From assembly GCF_018070465.1 (NCBI RefSeq), contig NZ_JAGPXT010000012.1, forward strand, positions 97,862 through 161,861: 64,000 bases of DNA, in the 5' to 3' direction. The translations under genes and the position numbers were made by a program. The notes under the pieces are model-generated. The model had not been told where the DNA came from. It worked only from the letters and a program-made list of their open reading frames with translations, and made no database searches. This stretch comes from Micromonospora sp. C95 (GTDB lineage: Bacteria; Actinomycetota; Actinomycetes; Mycobacteriales; Micromonosporaceae). Below are positions 8,573 through 21,066 of the stretch, in pieces; within the stretch, counting starts at the first letter, position 1, and every line of letters begins with the position of its first letter.

Positions 8573-9265
8573 ATGCCCGCCGCTTCGACCACTCTCCGTA
8601 CGCTCGCGGTGTCGGTCATCGCGTTGCTCACCGTCACCGGCTGCCAGGCTCTGGACGACGCCGGGCGGGCCATGGGTCGGTCCGACATCGTCAACGATCT
8701 CGCCGCGCGGATGGACCGGGCGCTGGAGCTGACCTACTCGGCGGAGTACCAGATTCCGGGCGGCCGGAGCGTCTCGTTCGTCCAGTCGCAGGACCCGGCC
8801 CGGTCCAGCTACACCTGGCCCGGCGGAAAGCTGACCGTGACCGACGAGGCGACCACTCGGTGCGACACCGACGGCGATCGGACCGTCTGCACCGTGGAGG
8901 AGCCACCCGCCCCCAACAGCAAGCCCTCGGTGGTGGTCTTCGCCGAGGCTGAGCTACAGGGGCTGGTCACCCCTCCGCTGGTGATGGGCCGGCTGACCGC
9001 CGCGGCGTTGGACCCCGACGCGGTCATCACCGAGCGCAGCAGCACCGTCGTCGGCTACCACGCGACCTGCGTCGACGTGCGTCAGAACGGGGAGAGCTTC
9101 ACCGCCTGCGTGACCGGGGAGGGCACGCTGGGCAGCTTCACCGGTCAGCTCGACGGGCAACCGGTCGAGCTGGCGCTGAGCCGCTACCGCGATCAGGTCG
9201 ACGGCGGCGCCTTCGACCTGCCGGCGGGTGCCGACGTGGTGGACCGGCGCGCCGAGGGCTCCTGA
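8573..9265 (+). CDS. Secreted lipoprotein, unknown function
   Basis: A 230-residue protein with a short basic N-terminus, a hydrophobic signal and a lipobox (LTVTGC, Cys near residue 23), so it should be a membrane-anchored lipoprotein. The mature part has four further cysteines, in CDTDGDRTVC and, later, CVDV and ACVTG, which could form two disulfides. No known domain is recognised. The ATG at 8573 is the only start that gives a clean signal sequence. It diverges from eno across a 221-bp spacer. The DUF885 gene converges on it 29 bp away. Confidence 0.8.
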   Translation: MPAASTTLRTLAVSVIALLTVTGCQALDDAGRAMGRSDIVNDLAARMDRALELTYSAEYQIPGGRSVSFVQSQDPARSSYTWPGGKLTVTDEATTRCDTDGDRTVCTVEEPPAPNSKPSVVVFAEAELQGLVTPPLVMGRLTAAALDPDAVITERSSTVVGYHATCVDVRQNGESFTACVTGEGTLGSFTGQLDGQPVELALSRYRDQVDGGAFDLPAGADVVDRRAEGS

Positions 9266-9294
9266 GCCAACCCCGCACAGCCGGGCGATACGGC

Positions 9295-10914
9295 CTACCC
9301 GTCGAGCAGGGTGCGAAGGTGGCGCGGCGGTGGGCTGCCGTGCGCCAGCATCTCGTCGTGCCAGTCGCGCAGCGGCACGTGCTGCGGCCGGGCGGCGGCG
9401 ATCTCGGCCACCTCGCTGTAGCCGACGAAGTACGTCGACAGCTGCGCCGAGGTCAGCAACGCGCGGCGCCACTTGCCCGCCGCCTCACCCTCCTCCTGGA
9501 AGCCGCGTCCGGTCAGCAAGGCCATCGCCTCCGCCTCCGGCAGCTCCTCGGCATGCGTCAGCTGGTCGAGCAGCGCGTTGAGGGTCATCCGTAGCTGCAT
9601 CTTCAGCTGCTGCAATCGCACGGGCAGGCCACCGAAGTCGCGGCCGACCATCAGCTCCTCGGCGTAGACCGCCCACCCCTCGACGAAGGGGCCGGAGCGG
9701 ATCAGCGCCCGTACCCGGGTGGAGCCGGCGTACCGCCGGGCGTGGGCGAGTTGGAGGAAGTGGCCCGGCATCGCCTCGTGCACGGTGAGGTTGCGGATCA
9801 TGTGGTCGTTGTACTCGCGGTAGAACGACTCCACCCGGCGTGCGGGCCAATCCAGCGGTGTCGGCGCGATGCAGTAGAACGTCGGCACGGCGGCGGTCTC
9901 CAGACCACCGGGCGCGTCGCAGTAGGCCACCGCCACACCCCGGGCGAACTGCGGCATCACCTGGATGACGCACGGGTCGTCCGGCACGGTCACCAGGTCG
10001 TGCGCCCGGACTGCGTCGCTCGCCTCGTCCATGGTGATCGAGGCCAGGTCGACGATTGTGTGGTCGTCGGGGTGTTCGGCGGCGAGCAGGTCGAGGGCCC
10101 GGCGCACGGTCTCGTCGTCGGCCGGGCCACCGACGAGTTCGACCGCCGCCGCGCGGATCTCGTCGGTGACCCGGTCGAGGTTCGCCCAGGCCCGCCGCTG
10201 GATCTCGGCGGCGCCCAGCTCGGTGTCGAGCGTGTGCCACAGGCGCGCCTCCCAGCGCCGCCGGCCCAGCCGGGGATCGCGACCCGGGCCGGCGTCGGCC
10301 GTCAGCCCGGCACGCAGCCAGGCGACGAACTCGTCGAGCGCGGCCAGCGCCGCGGTGGCGGCCGGCTCGATCCGGTCGAGGCCGGCGGGTGCCTGCGCGA
10401 GTAGCGCGGGTACCTCGTCGCGGATCAGCGCCGCCACCCCGGTGAACTGCCCGACCGCCGTCTCGGCGTGGATCCGGGGCATGTCACGCAACGTCGCGCG
10501 CGCGGTGGCCAGCGCATCCGGTACGGCGGCGAGGCGGCCGGCGAGGGCGGTCAACCGCACCTCCACCGGCGCGTACGGGCGGGACAGCAGGGCGTGCAGC
10601 AGCGGACCGGGGTTGTGCACGAGCGGGTCCCACTCGTGCCCCCGGATCTCGGTCAGCTCGAACAGTTCCCGGTCGACAAGCGCGGAGAGCAGGGCGTGGT
10701 CCACCCGCTCCTCGACGTCGAGGTCGTCAGCGTCGATCTCGACGAGCGCGCTCGCCGCGTCGACAAGCATCGCCCGGTCCCCCGCGACCGCGTCGGCCGA
10801 GAAATCCGGCAACCGATCGTCGACCCGATGGTCCCCCGCCGTCCCGGCGAGCCCCGGCCGACTCCCCAGCAACGCCTCGACAACCCGCTCCCCCACCACC
10901 CGAAACCGCTCCAC
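9295..10914 (-). CDS. DUF885 family putative metallopeptidase
   Basis: A 539-residue DUF885 protein. The zinc-binding HEAMPGH motif (H379, E380, H385; HExxxGH pattern) and a downstream FVEGWAVYAEELM segment match the family, which is related to metallocarboxypeptidases. There is no signal peptide, so it is probably cytoplasmic. Substrates are unknown, and a peptidase role is inferred from the motif. The GTG start is preceded by a C-rich spacer with no clear ribosome-binding site, so a start a few codons further in is possible. Confidence 0.88.
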   Translation of the reverse strand: MERFRVVGERVVEALLGSRPGLAGTAGDHRVDDRLPDFSADAVAGDRAMLVDAASALVEIDADDLDVEERVDHALLSALVDRELFELTEIRGHEWDPLVHNPGPLLHALLSRPYAPVEVRLTALAGRLAAVPDALATARATLRDMPRIHAETAVGQFTGVAALIRDEVPALLAQAPAGLDRIEPAATAALAALDEFVAWLRAGLTADAGPGRDPRLGRRRWEARLWHTLDTELGAAEIQRRAWANLDRVTDEIRAAAVELVGGPADDETVRRALDLLAAEHPDDHTIVDLASITMDEASDAVRAHDLVTVPDDPCVIQVMPQFARGVAVAYCDAPGGLETAAVPTFYCIAPTPLDWPARRVESFYREYNDHMIRNLTVHEAMPGHFLQLAHARRYAGSTRVRALIRSGPFVEGWAVYAEELMVGRDFGGLPVRLQQLKMQLRMTLNALLDQLTHAEELPEAEAMALLTGRGFQEEGEAAGKWRRALLTSAQLSTYFVGYSEVAEIAAARPQHVPLRDWHDEMLAHGSPPPRHLRTLLDG

Positions 10915-10976
10915 CCCCCGACCCTAACCACCCCCACCCGAACCCACCCGTCGGCGCTCCACCCCACCCCACCCCG

Positions 10977-11037
10977 GTTGATCATGAGGTTAGCGGCACC
11001 GGATCCGACATTTCGAGCAGATAACCTCATGATCAAC
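10977..11037. repeat. 61-nt palindromic intergenic element, family A copy 1
   Basis: Perfect 16-bp arms at 10977-10992 and 11022-11037 (GTTGATCATGAGGTTA and its complement) enclose a 29-nt GC-rich loop. The right arm overlaps the 3' end of mazG and contains its TGA stop (11033-11035). Two relatives with the same total length lie at 12856-12916 and 29079-29139. Compared with them, both arms carry matching changes (GAGGTTA instead of GAAGTTG), so pairing is kept. Confidence 0.92.
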
Positions 11038-12019
11038 GGGGTGGGGGTAGGGGGTTGGACTCGGTGGTGCGGATGGTTTGGGCGTGGGACAGGGCGGTGC
11101 GGCGGAGGGCGGCTTCGGGGTCGAGGTCGGTCGCGTGGGCCTGGGCGACCAGGGCGAGCAGGTGGGCGCCGAGAGTGGTTTCGGGGTCGGGTTGTGCCTC
11201 CGGTGCTGGCAGCGGTGCGGTGATGCCGGCCCGGGCGGCACGCTCGACGATCTTCGCCGCCAGGGCGAGCGCCGGCTGGCTCAGCGCGATGCCGTCGAGC
11301 ACCGAGTCACGGGCCTTCTCCGCCTGCTTGATCCGCTCCCAGTTGGCGGTGATCTCCTCCAGGGTGCCCGCCTCGGCACCGGCGAAGACGTGCGGGTTGC
11401 GCCGGACCATCTTTTCGACCAGCCCACCGGCCACGTCGTCGATGGTCCAGCGTTCGTCCTCGGGCAACTCCTCGGCCAGCCGGGCGTGCAACACCACCTG
11501 GAGCAGTACGTCACCCAGTTCCTCGCGCAGCGCGTCGGTGTCCCCGACGCCTATCGCGTCGTAGGCCTCGTAGCTCTCCTCCAGCAGGAACCCGGCCAGG
11601 CTGCGGTGGGTCTGCGCCCGCTTCCACGGATCCCCGCCGGGTGAGAGCAGCCGGTCGAGCACCGCCACCGCGTCCAGCAGCCGCGCGCCCGGGGGGTCCC
11701 ACGAGCCGTACATCAGCTCCAGCTCCGCCAGCCCCGGCTCGCGGGCCAGTCGTAGCCCCAGCTCCCGGGCCAGCGACTCGTCCCCGGCCGGGCCGGCCAG
11801 CCAGACCACCGTGTCGTGCGCCGTCACCGCGTCCAGCAGCGACGGCACCGGCGGCCCGTCCAGTACCCGCACCTCGGCACCCACCGACCGCAGCGCGGTG
11901 GTCAGCTCGCTTTCCTCGGCGGCCAGCACGGGAGCGGCGCGTACGGCATCCCAGGCAGCCGCCGTCAACAGCCCGGCCGGCAACCGGGGGGAGGTCACCA
12001 GCAGGACGATCCGGGGCAT
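11033..12019 (-). CDS. mazG: MazG nucleoside triphosphate pyrophosphohydrolase
   Basis: A 328-residue protein. The C-terminal two thirds is a MazG NTP pyrophosphohydrolase that removes pyrophosphate from canonical or damaged dNTPs. The Mg-binding helices FLLEESYEAYDAI and LREELGDVLLQVVLHARL carry the ExxE and ExxD residues. The N-terminal about 110 residues form a non-catalytic extension also found in mycobacterial MazG. The ATG lies 2 bp after the stop of the upstream lipoprotein gene. The last codon and TGA are CGT TGA, with the stop supplied by the arm of a palindromic repeat. Confidence 0.93.
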   Translation of the reverse strand: MPRIVLLVTSPRLPAGLLTAAAWDAVRAAPVLAAEESELTTALRSVGAEVRVLDGPPVPSLLDAVTAHDTVVWLAGPAGDESLARELGLRLAREPGLAELELMYGSWDPPGARLLDAVAVLDRLLSPGGDPWKRAQTHRSLAGFLLEESYEAYDAIGVGDTDALREELGDVLLQVVLHARLAEELPEDERWTIDDVAGGLVEKMVRRNPHVFAGAEAGTLEEITANWERIKQAEKARDSVLDGIALSQPALALAAKIVERAARAGITAPLPAPEAQPDPETTLGAHLLALVAQAHATDLDPEAALRRTALSHAQTIRTTESNPLPPPR

Positions 12020-12021
12020 GC

Positions 12022-12789
12022 TCAGCCGGCGGTCGGTGCGGCCGGCTCGGGCCGCGGCCGTGGGGTGGAGATGTCGGTGACCGCGTCGGACCCCGGCTCA
12101 CCCAGCGGCACGCCCACCGCGATGGCCTGCCCGCTGAAGCTCAGCACCGGGAACACCAGCGGCCGGTACCGGGGATTGACCGTCACGTCGTACGTCTCGA
12201 CGGCCTCGCGCAGCGAGTTGCGGCTCGCCAGCGCCTGGCGCAGCTGCTCGCCGTCGAGCTGGGTGGCGGCCTGCTCGACGGTCACCTCGGCCGGCACCGC
12301 GCCGGCCCGCTTGCCCGCCGCGACCAGGTCGATCAGCTCCTGCTCGGTGGGGGCCACCGGAGCGCCGATCGGAATGCCGGAGAGGCAGGTGTACAGCTCG
12401 GCGACCTGCCGCACGTACCCGGTCTCCGGGCTCAGGCCGAGCCCCTGGGCCACCTGCCCCGGGTCGACCTGGCTCTGCGAGCGGTAGCCCTCGTCGGCGG
12501 AGATGCGCTCGCAGACCTCGCTGAGCACCAGGGTGCTCACCACCTGGCTGCGCCCGGGCACCTGAGGCTCCTGGCCGGGCAGCGGAGGCTCCTGGCCGGG
12601 CGGCAGCTCGTCCCCCTCGGCCGGGGTCGGGTTCTTCGCCTGAACGTCCTCGATGACCTCGGTGACCGCGTCCTCGGTGATCCGGTGGTCACCGACATAG
12701 GCGGCGACACCGGGCTCGGAACGGCAACCGGCGAGGGCGACGAGGCCGACCGCCACGCTGGCGACGGCGACAAGACGGCGAGCACGCAT
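12022..12789 (-). CDS. SurA N-domain-like lipoprotein (LpqU-position)
   Basis: A 255-residue lipoprotein with signal and lipobox LVALAGC (Cys about residue 22). The mature part begins VAAYVGDHRITEDAVTEVIE, like the N-terminal domain of SurA-type periplasmic chaperones. A repeated PGQEP segment and helical stretches follow, with no parvulin isomerase domain. It may help fold exported proteins or act as a structural lipoprotein. Mycobacteria carry a lipoprotein gene (lpqU) at the same place between mazG and eno. The ATG at 12789 gives a clean signal peptide. Confidence 0.75.
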   Translation of the reverse strand: MRARRLVAVASVAVGLVALAGCRSEPGVAAYVGDHRITEDAVTEVIEDVQAKNPTPAEGDELPPGQEPPLPGQEPQVPGRSQVVSTLVLSEVCERISADEGYRSQSQVDPGQVAQGLGLSPETGYVRQVAELYTCLSGIPIGAPVAPTEQELIDLVAAGKRAGAVPAEVTVEQAATQLDGEQLRQALASRNSLREAVETYDVTVNPRYRPLVFPVLSFSGQAIAVGVPLGEPGSDAVTDISTPRPRPEPAAPTAG

Positions 12790-12855
12790 GCCCGTCACTC
12801 TCTCATGCCCCACCCCACCCACCCCTGACAGGTCCCCCGCCCCGCCACCCCACCG

Positions 12856-12911
12856 GTCGATCATGAAGTTGCTGTCATCCGGCTCGGCGTGGCGTGACAA
12901 CAACTTCATGA

Positions 12912-12916
<5 letters not shown>
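12856..12916. repeat. 61-nt palindromic intergenic element, family A copy 2
   Basis: Arms at 12856-12871 and 12901-12916 (consensus GTTGATCATGAAGTTG) pair with one mismatch, and pairing continues inward for four more bases (GTC/GAC), giving about 20-bp arms. The right arm contains the TGA stop of mfd (12912-12914). It lies between the lipoprotein gene start and mfd. Same length and layout as the copies at 10977 and 29079; the loop sequence is unrelated. Confidence 0.92.
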
Positions 12917-16625
<3,709 letters not shown>

Positions 16626-16774
16626 GATCACTTCCGAGGTGGGGACACGACGATCACCCCGCGTCCAACCGGACGGGGGGTGTACGAATGTCAGCCTAGC
16701 TCCGCCCCCCGACCATCTCCCCGTTTACCACCCTGCCCACCCGACCCCTCACCCGAACCACCTCCCGAGCGTGC

Positions 16775-16835
16775 GCAACTTCGGGAGAAGGTGCAGCCTG
16801 CGGCGCGAGGGAGGCCACACTTTGCCCGAAGTTGT
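16775..16835. repeat. 61-nt inverted repeat between mfd and the cyclase gene
   Basis: CAACTTCGGG (16776-16785) pairs with CCCGAAGTTG (16825-16834). Pairing can be extended imperfectly inward and outward. Measured from GCAACTTC to GAAGTTGT the element is 61 nt. It shares the outer GCAACTTC/GAAGTTGC motif and length with the element at 44498-44558, but the rest of the stem differs. It lies in the 279-bp spacer between two divergent genes. No other feature is seen there. Confidence 0.7.
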
Positions 16836-16904
16836 CGCCTCACCGGGGCGGCAGGAGCAGTGGCGGATCTTGACTGGTCGGGTGGGGGGTGATCGGGTGG
16901 GGGC

Positions 16905-17819
16905 GTGAGTGGGCAGTGGCGGGTGCAGTTCGACGCGGTGGTCGATTTCGCCAACGGCGGCGGCCTGAGCACCGAGGGCTTCCGGCTGGACATCCCGGGC
17001 GACCGGGTCGACGACGCCGACCTTGCGACGCTGTTCGTCCGGCACCTCGGCCTGCTGATGGTGTCCGAGGTGCGGATCACCAACAAGACGTTCATCGAGG
17101 AACCGCACAAGGGCGGTCGCGCCGTCAGGGGTGCGCCGGGCGGGGGCACCGGGCGGCGGCTGATCGAGTTGAGTCACCCGGTCACCGACGGGATGACCAC
17201 CCTGCCCGGCTGGCCGGCCCCGAAGATCACCGAGTGGCTGACCCGCGAGGCGTCCCGCGAGCACTACGCCCCGGGCACCGAGTTCCAGGTGGCCCGGATC
17301 GACATGATCGCCAACACCGGCACCTACCTGGACACCCCCGCCCACCGGTACGCCGACGGTGCCGACCTGTCCGGTTTCCCGCTCGACCGGCTCGCCGACC
17401 TGCCCGGGCTCGTCGTCCGGCTGCCCGCCGACACCCGCGCGGTCGACCGGCTGCTGCTGGCGCCGTACGACGTCGCCGGCAAAGCGGTGCTGCTGCACAC
17501 CGGTTGGGACGCCCACTTCGGCACCCCCGGATACGGCGCCCCGGAGGCGCCCCACCTGACCGGTGACGGCGCGCAGGCGTTTGTCGACGCGGGTGCCGCC
17601 CTGGTCGGCATCGACTCGATCAACATTGACGACATGGGTCCGGCGGCCGGCGGTCAACGGCCCGCGCACAGCCTCCTGCTGGCCGCCGGCATCCCGATCG
17701 TGGAGCACCTGACCGGGCTGGCCGCTCTGCCACCGGACGGCTTCCGGTTCACCGCCGCCCCACCGAGGGTGGTCGGCATGGGCACCTTCCCCGTCCGCGC
17801 CTTCGCCGTCGTGGACTGA
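16905..17819 (+). CDS. Cyclase/kynurenine formamidase-like family protein
   Basis: A 304-residue protein. Residues about 78-304 belong to the putative cyclase family (kynurenine formamidase-like metal hydrolases): IELSHPVTDGM, the metal-site region MIANTGTYLDTPAHRY, HTGWD and the GIDSINIDD segment. Family members usually have HxGTHxDxPxH; here the first two histidines are Asn and Tyr, so metal binding may be altered. The N-terminal about 75 residues, up to EEPHKGG, are an extra region I cannot assign. It starts at GTG. Substrate unknown. Confidence 0.78.
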   Translation: MSGQWRVQFDAVVDFANGGGLSTEGFRLDIPGDRVDDADLATLFVRHLGLLMVSEVRITNKTFIEEPHKGGRAVRGAPGGGTGRRLIELSHPVTDGMTTLPGWPAPKITEWLTREASREHYAPGTEFQVARIDMIANTGTYLDTPAHRYADGADLSGFPLDRLADLPGLVVRLPADTRAVDRLLLAPYDVAGKAVLLHTGWDAHFGTPGYGAPEAPHLTGDGAQAFVDAGAALVGIDSINIDDMGPAAGGQRPAHSLLLAAGIPIVEHLTGLAALPPDGFRFTAAPPRVVGMGTFPVRAFAVVD

Positions 17820-17831
17820 GAGGCAAGGTCA

Positions 17832-17896
17832 ACTCCGGATGCGGGATGCCGCGGCTTCCGTCGGGCGCGGATACCGCGACATCCCGCATGTCGAGT
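17832..17896. repeat. Inverted repeat, TGCGGGATG family copy 1
   Basis: ATGCGGGATGCCGCGG (17839-17854) pairs with 17874-17889 with one mismatch, and outer ACTC (17832) pairs with GAGT (17896). The arm resembles the element at 63870-63923 (consensus TGCGGSATGYCGCGG, preceded by ACTCCGG in both). It follows the cyclase stop by 12 bp, so it could act as a terminator. Confidence 0.8.
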
Positions 17897-18258
17897 GGAT
17901 GTTGTGTCTCGGTGGCTGGCTCGGCCGTCAGTGGCGCACCGAGAGGTCGACGTCGAAGGCGCGACCGGTAAGGTAGACCTCGACGGCCGGCGGAGGGTGA
18001 GACGATCGCCACTCGATCACCTGGTTGCGGCTTCGAGGGCTGCACCAACGGCGTCATGTCTTCGACGCTATCGGCCGTGAACAGCGGTTTCGCCCTCCGG
18101 AAGCCGGCGACCGGCGCACCTCGGCAGCATCGACATCGGTCCGGGGCTCCCCTGAAACGCAGGGCGTTGGCAAGGGGCCCTTCCTTCCGGACGGGTTCGC
18201 GTGGATACGATCGGGGGAGTCGGACAGCGCTGTCCTTCGTACCTGACGTGAGGAGCGC
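17897..18258. other. Non-coding spacer upstream of ppc
   Basis: No credible gene is seen in these 362 bp. It holds a small AAGGGGCCCTT near-palindrome at 18172-18182 and, directly before ppc, a GAGGAG ribosome-binding site. The ppc promoter should lie here, but no convincing -35/-10 pair was identified. Confidence 0.6.
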
Positions 18259-21048
18259 ATGGTGACCGACCAGCACGATCACGACGGCCCCGACGCCGCG
18301 CTGCGCGCCGACATCCGCAGGTTGGGCACGTTGCTCGGGCAGACCCTGGCCCGCCAAGAGGGGCGCCCGCTGCTCGACCTGGTCGAGGAGATCCGGGCCC
18401 AGGTCCGCACCGACGCCCCGGCCGCCGCCCGGCGGCTCGGTGGGCTCGATGTGACCACCGGCACCAAGCTGGCCCGTGCCTTCTCCACCTACTTCCACCT
18501 GGCCAACATCACCGAACAGGTGCACCGGGCCCGCGACCTGCGGCGCCGCCGCGCCGTCCAGGGCGGCTGGCTGGACCAGGCGGCCAAGATGATCGCCGAG
18601 CGCGGGGTGCCGGCCGAGGAGATCGCCTCGGTGGCCCGCCGGCTGGCGGTACGTCCGGTCTTCACCGCCCACCCGACCGAGGCGGCCCGCCGGTCGATCC
18701 TGTCGAAGCTGCGCGCGATCGCGGACGAGCTGGACGCCGAGACGGCCAACGCGATTCTCTACGGCGCCAGCGACGAGGGTCCGGCGAACCGGCGGCTGGC
18801 CGAGCTGCTCGACCTGATGTGGCAGACCGACGAGCTGCGGCTGGACCGGCCGGACCCGACCGACGAGGCGCGCAACGCCATCTACTACCTGCGTGACCTG
18901 TACGCCGAGGCGGCTCCGCAGGTGCTCGACGACCTCGCCGAGACGCTGCGTACGCTCGGCGTGGAGACCTCGCCGACGGCCCGGCCGCTGACCTTCGGCA
19001 CCTGGATCGGCGGTGACCGGGACGGCAATCCGTTCGTCACCCCGGCGGTGACCCGCGAGGTGCTGGCCATCCAGCACGAGCACGGTCTGACCGCCACCGA
19101 GGCGGCAATGGAAGAGCTGATCAGCGAGGTGTCGGTCTCCCGCCGACTGCGCGGGGTGTCGCTCGACCTGTCCGCCAGCCTCGCCGCCGACCTCGACGCG
19201 CTGCCCGAGGTGGCGCCCCGCTTCCGCCGGGTCAACGCCGAGGAGCCGTACCGGCTCAAGGCCCGCTGTGTCCGTGCCAAGCTCGCCAACACCCGGGCCC
19301 GGCTGCGCCAGGGCACCCCGCACGTGCCGGGGCGTGACTACCGGGGTTCGGCCGAGCTGATCGCCGACCTGGATCTGCTGCGCGCCTCGCTGGCCCGCAA
19401 CGCCGGACAGCTCACCGCCGTCGGCCGGCTCGCCTCGACCATCCGTACCGTCTCCGCGTTCGGCCTGCACCTGGCGACCATGGACGTCCGGGAGCACGCC
19501 GAGAAGCACCACGAGGTGCTCACCCAGCTGTACGCGGCGGTGGGTGAGGTCGACGACTACCCGTCGCTGAGCCGGCTGGAGCGCACCAAGCTGCTCGCCG
19601 ACGAGCTGGCCAGCCGCCGGCCGCTGTCGACGTCGGACACCCCGCTGAGCGAGTCGGCCCGCAAGACCTTCGACGTGTTCAGCACCATCCGGGAGGCGCA
19701 GGACCGGTTCGGCGCCGAGGTGATCGAGTCGTACATCATCTCGATGACCCTCGGCGTGGACGACGTGCTCGCCGCGGTGGTGCTCGCCCGCGAGGCCGGC
19801 CTGGTCGACGTGCACAGCGGCCGGGCCCGGATCGGCATCGTGCCGCTGCTGGAGACCCCGGCCGAGCTGAACTCCGGCGGGGAGCTGCTCGACGAGCTGC
19901 TTTCGCTGCCGGCGTACCGGGCGCTGGTGGCGGCCCGGGGCGACGTGCAGGAGGTGATGCTCGGCTACTCGGACTCCAACAAGGAGGCCGGCATCACCAC
20001 CAGCCAGTGGTCCATCCACCGGGCGCAGCGCGCACTGCGCGACGTGGCCGCTCGGCACGGCGTGCACCTGCGGCTGTTCCACGGCCGGGGCGGCACGGTC
20101 GGGCGTGGCGGCGGCCCCACGCACGACGCGATCCTGGCCCAGCCGTACGGCACGCTGGACGGCGCGATAAAGGTGACCGAGCAGGGTGAGGTCATCTCCG
20201 ACAAGTACACCCTCCCCGCGTTGGCCCGGGAGAACCTGGAGCTGAGCGTGGCCGCCGTGCTCCAGGCGACGCTGCTGCACACCGCGCCCCGCCAACCCGC
20301 CGAGATGCTGGAACGCTGGGACGCGACGATGGACGTGGTCTCCGAGTCGGCGTTCCGGTCGTACCGCTCGCTGGTGGAGGATCCGGACCTGCCCGCGTAC
20401 TTCTGGGCCTCCACCCCGACCGAGTTGCTCGGTGCGTTGAACATCGGCTCGCGCCCGGCGAAGCGACCGAACACCGGCGCCGGGCTGTCCGGGTTGCGGG
20501 CCATCCCGTGGGTGTTCGGCTGGACCCAGACCCGGCAGATCGTGCCCGGCTGGTTCGGGGTCGGCTCCGGTCTGGCCGCCGCCCGGGAGGCCGGGCTGGC
20601 CGACGTGCTCGCCGAGATGCACCGCAACTGGCACTTCTTCCGCACGTTCCTGTCCAACGTGGAGATGATGCTGACCAAGACCGACCTCGGCATCGCCCGC
20701 CGGTACGTGGAGACCCTGGTCCCGCAGCAGCTGCACCCGATCTTCGACAAGATCGAGCAGGAGTACGAGCTGACCCGGCGCGAGGTGCTCGCGGTCACCG
20801 ACTCACCGGACCTGCTGGAGAACTCCCCGGTGCTGCAACGCACTCTCGCCGTCCGCGACACCTACCTGGAACCGTTGCACCACCTTCAGGTGGCGCTGCT
20901 GCGGCAGTACCGCGACTCCGGGGCGGCGGGCCGCGCGGTGGCCACCGCGCCGGGCGGCCGGCGCGCCCCCAGCGACGGCACGGCCCTGGAGCGGGCTCTA
21001 CTCACCACGGTCAACGGCATCGCCGCCGGCATGCGCAACACCGGCTGA
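18259..21048 (+). CDS. ppc: Phosphoenolpyruvate carboxylase
   Basis: A full-length 929-residue PEP carboxylase that carboxylates phosphoenolpyruvate to oxaloacetate to refill the TCA cycle. The active-site histidine lies in VFTAHPTEA (H138), and the glycine-rich catalytic loop FHGRGGTVGRGG carries H608, R610 and R616. LGYSDSNKEAG and the C-terminal NTG end are also typical. The ATG at 18259 has GAGGAG upstream; a GTG immediately follows. It stands alone, with a convergent gene 18 bp downstream. Confidence 0.98.
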   Translation: MVTDQHDHDGPDAALRADIRRLGTLLGQTLARQEGRPLLDLVEEIRAQVRTDAPAAARRLGGLDVTTGTKLARAFSTYFHLANITEQVHRARDLRRRRAVQGGWLDQAAKMIAERGVPAEEIASVARRLAVRPVFTAHPTEAARRSILSKLRAIADELDAETANAILYGASDEGPANRRLAELLDLMWQTDELRLDRPDPTDEARNAIYYLRDLYAEAAPQVLDDLAETLRTLGVETSPTARPLTFGTWIGGDRDGNPFVTPAVTREVLAIQHEHGLTATEAAMEELISEVSVSRRLRGVSLDLSASLAADLDALPEVAPRFRRVNAEEPYRLKARCVRAKLANTRARLRQGTPHVPGRDYRGSAELIADLDLLRASLARNAGQLTAVGRLASTIRTVSAFGLHLATMDVREHAEKHHEVLTQLYAAVGEVDDYPSLSRLERTKLLADELASRRPLSTSDTPLSESARKTFDVFSTIREAQDRFGAEVIESYIISMTLGVDDVLAAVVLAREAGLVDVHSGRARIGIVPLLETPAELNSGGELLDELLSLPAYRALVAARGDVQEVMLGYSDSNKEAGITTSQWSIHRAQRALRDVAARHGVHLRLFHGRGGTVGRGGGPTHDAILAQPYGTLDGAIKVTEQGEVISDKYTLPALARENLELSVAAVLQATLLHTAPRQPAEMLERWDATMDVVSESAFRSYRSLVEDPDLPAYFWASTPTELLGALNIGSRPAKRPNTGAGLSGLRAIPWVFGWTQTRQIVPGWFGVGSGLAAAREAGLADVLAEMHRNWHFFRTFLSNVEMMLTKTDLGIARRYVETLVPQQLHPIFDKIEQEYELTRREVLAVTDSPDLLENSPVLQRTLAVRDTYLEPLHHLQVALLRQYRDSGAAGRAVATAPGGRRAPSDGTALERALLTTVNGIAAGMRNTG

Positions 21049-21066
21049 GTGGTGGCAGGAGGGGCG

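Noticed and set aside
17749..20736. 995-residue open frame antisense to ppc
   Set aside because: It mirrors a clear PEP carboxylase gene; the translation is low-complexity (Gly/Arg/His-rich) with no domain, as expected for the reverse strand of high-GC coding DNA.
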